This document shows, one piece after another, positions 62,482 to 64,000 of a stretch of DNA of 64,000 nucleotides. The position numbers were made by a program, and so were the translations under genes. Below the pieces are notes generated by a model that saw only the letters and a program-made list of their open reading frames with translations, was not told where the DNA came from and did no database searches. The stretch is from assembly GCF_042659465.1 (NCBI RefSeq), contig NZ_JBHSSW010000066.1, positions 310,001 to 374,000 of the forward strand, written 5' to 3'. Position 1 is the first letter of the stretch; the number at the start of each line of letters is the position of its first letter. This DNA is from Ponticaulis profundi. GTDB taxonomy: Bacteria; Pseudomonadota; Alphaproteobacteria; Caulobacterales; Hyphomonadaceae.

Positions 62482-63368
62482 GAATTCTGTTTCTTTTTTG
62501 TCGGGCGGATCAGCCCTTCCTGTGTGACCGACGCGACCAGTCGCCCATCCTTTGTAAAGACCGAACCACGGTTGAAACCGCGCCCGCCCGACGCACTCGG
62601 ACTATCCTGAGCATACAGCAACCATTCATCGGTCCGGAAAGGCTGGTGGAACCACATGGCGTGGTCGAGGCTCGCCATCTGCACCGTGTCCGTGAAGAAA
62701 TTCACACCATGTGGACGGACACATGTGTCGAGCAGCGTCATATCTGACGCATAGGCAAGCACGGCGTGATGCAGATGCAGATCGTCACCAATCGTCTTGT
62801 TGAGCTTCATCCAGACTGGGCTGTCAGTATCCATCTTAGCTGGATGTTCCATATCCTGCGGCTTCACATAACGAAGCTCAATCGGGCGTGGCACAGACAG
62901 AAGCTTTGCCAGTTCGGGATCAGCGGTTTTTGCCAGCGCTAATCGGCTCTCATCTTCTGACATCAGGTTTTCCGGTCCCGGCACATCGGGCATCGCGATC
63001 TGATGCTCAAAGCCTGCTTCCTCGACCTGGAAGGATGCTGCGAGATTGAAAATTTGTTCGCCATTCTGAATCGCGACAACGCGTCTGGTGGTGAAACTCC
63101 GGCCATTACGTGCCTGATCGACTTCATAAAGAATAGGAATGTTCGGATTACCTGGTCGAATGAAATAGGCATGCATCGAATGACAATGCCTGTCCTCAAC
63201 CGTCCGGTACGCCGCGACCAGAGCCTGTGCGATCACCTGACCGCCAAACACACGGATAGACCGGGAAGGGGGTGTAATTCCGCGAAATCGATTCACCTCA
63301 ATGCGCTCAAGATCCAGAATTCGGATCAGCTCATCGACGGATTTTTGCTCCGCTGAAGCGTCAACCAT
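62478..63368 (-). CDS. tesB: acyl-CoA thioesterase II
   Basis: A 296-residue double-hotdog thioesterase. N-terminal RVFGGQVIAQALVAAYRTV and HSMHAYFIRPG, and C-terminal ASLDHAMWFHQPFRTDEWLLYAQDSPSASGGRG are typical, with catalytic Asp, Thr/Ser and Gln in the right places. It hydrolyses medium and long acyl-CoAs. It is the first gene of the minus-strand run and is divergent from glmS. Confidence 0.94.
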   Translation of the reverse strand: MVDASAEQKSVDELIRILDLERIEVNRFRGITPPSRSIRVFGGQVIAQALVAAYRTVEDRHCHSMHAYFIRPGNPNIPILYEVDQARNGRSFTTRRVVAIQNGEQIFNLAASFQVEEAGFEHQIAMPDVPGPENLMSEDESRLALAKTADPELAKLLSVPRPIELRYVKPQDMEHPAKMDTDSPVWMKLNKTIGDDLHLHHAVLAYASDMTLLDTCVRPHGVNFFTDTVQMASLDHAMWFHQPFRTDEWLLYAQDSPSASGGRGFNRGSVFTKDGRLVASVTQEGLIRPTKKKQNS

Positions 63369-63633
63369 GTCTACCCTCCCGTATTGATGGTGATCATATG
63401 CTTACATGTGGCTGAAAGCGATTCCGATTCCAAGGAAAATGAACGAAAAACAATTTGATCAGCACATCCAATCGTTAAATCGCCTCATTGCGGCCCCGCA
63501 CACGAAACATTTCGGAATATTTTGTCGGAAAAGGTGATGTTTTCAGCTGGTCTCAACCCTTTTCTTACGCGAATTTTTCACGAAGTGATGCTGGAAACAG
63601 AATGATCTCAATTGCGAACAGGCAAAAGACAGC

Positions 63634-64000
63634 ATGTGTGGAATTATAGGCATTGTCGGCAGATACCCTGCATCTCCAAGATTGGTGGCGGCACTGAAGC
63701 GGCTGGAATATCGCGGATATGATAGCGCTGGCATTGCCACACTTTCTAATGGTGAACTCGACCGTCGACGCAGTGAAGGCAAAATCGCAAATCTCGAATC
63801 AGCGCTTTTGTCAGCTCCGCTCGATGGCACCGTTGGTATAGGCCACACCCGTTGGGCAACTCATGGTCCACCAACCACACGCAACGCGCACCCGCATATG
63901 CATGATGGTGTTGCAGTTGTGCACAATGGGATCATCGAAAATTATACCGAACTTCGCAAATCGCTTTCGGAAAAAGGCTTTGCGTTCGAAACGGACACGG
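63634..64000 (+). CDS. glmS: glutamine-fructose-6-phosphate aminotransferase, 5' part
   Basis: The first 122 codons of GlmS run off the right edge. Cys2 (MCGIIGIVG) is the glutaminase nucleophile; RLEYRGYDSAGIA, GHTRWATHG, NAHPH and VVHNGIIENY follow as in the family. It makes glucosamine-6-phosphate for peptidoglycan and LPS. The 265 bp before it shows no clear gene or riboswitch; two adjacent GATTC sites (63420-63430) fit the CcrM methylation motif. Confidence 0.97.
   Translation, partial: MCGIIGIVGRYPASPRLVAALKRLEYRGYDSAGIATLSNGELDRRRSEGKIANLESALLSAPLDGTVGIGHTRWATHGPPTTRNAHPHMHDGVAVVHNGIIENYTELRKSLSEKGFAFETDT

Noticed and set aside
63439..63537. A 32-codon frame upstream of glmS with GGA before the ATG
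   Set aside because: The ribosome site is too close to the ATG and the peptide shows no signal, helix or motif; probably chance.

Overview
The window looks like the chromosome of a Gram-negative alphaproteobacterium, most likely from the Hyphomonadaceae/Caulobacterales side of the class. Supporting points are the order hom-glpX-recJ, an NDUFS4-type complex I subunit, a class I PHA synthase, DUF2842 and ctaA genes, the Anbu proteasome-like locus, a PopA-like degenerate GGDEF protein and a heme-c PQQ dehydrogenase. Assignment below family level is not possible from this sequence. Genes are tightly packed, no intergenic gap reaches 300 bp, and I see no insertion sequence, prophage, CRISPR array, integron or rRNA operon.

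Layout. 0-8 kb: sugar-type oxidoreductase, nadE, gltX, a LOG-family hydrolase, an Atm1-type ABC exporter and a membrane-anchored phosphatidylserine decarboxylase homologue that has lost its catalytic residues. 8-20 kb: ctaA, a lipoprotein, rplM-rpsI, argC, phaC, an aminotransferase, hom, glpX and recJ. 20-22.3 kb: tRNA-Glu, a double cold-shock protein, DUF192, a thioesterase, tRNA-Pro, an NDUFS4-like gene and tRNA-Arg. 22.2-25.3 kb: sulfur amino acid genes metC-sseA-cysK. 26-31 kb: photolyase, FAD oxidoreductase, DUF1365 and CFA-type methyltransferase, headed by a sequence resembling the RpoE/ChrR (singlet-oxygen) promoter. 31-38 kb: hldE, a degenerate DUF3089 protein, a DUF6285/phosphotransferase pair, DUF502, recG and sdhE. 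38-46.3 kb: mfd, the PopA-like protein, an AMACR-type enzyme, a histidine phosphatase and a 3-oxoacid CoA-transferase pair.

46.3-53.1 kb is the Anbu locus: a transglutaminase/DUF2126 giant, a circularly permuted ATP-grasp enzyme, an alpha-E protein and the Anbu peptidase. An unlisted 33-codon lipobox microprotein lies directly before the ATP-grasp gene. 53.1-64 kb: purU, galE with a GT4 glycosyltransferase, a lipoprotein quinohaemoprotein alcohol dehydrogenase, tRNA-Val, a surface-glycan-like set (methyltransferase, alpha/alpha-barrel protein, methyltransferase, GT4), tesB and the start of glmS.

The best leads are three proteins whose catalytic motifs are specifically lost while the fold remains (the PSD-like, DUF3089-like and GGDEF proteins), the microprotein inside the Anbu locus, and the predicted singlet-oxygen promoter on the photolyase/fatty-acid operon. 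All assignments are by reading motifs; no database search was possible.
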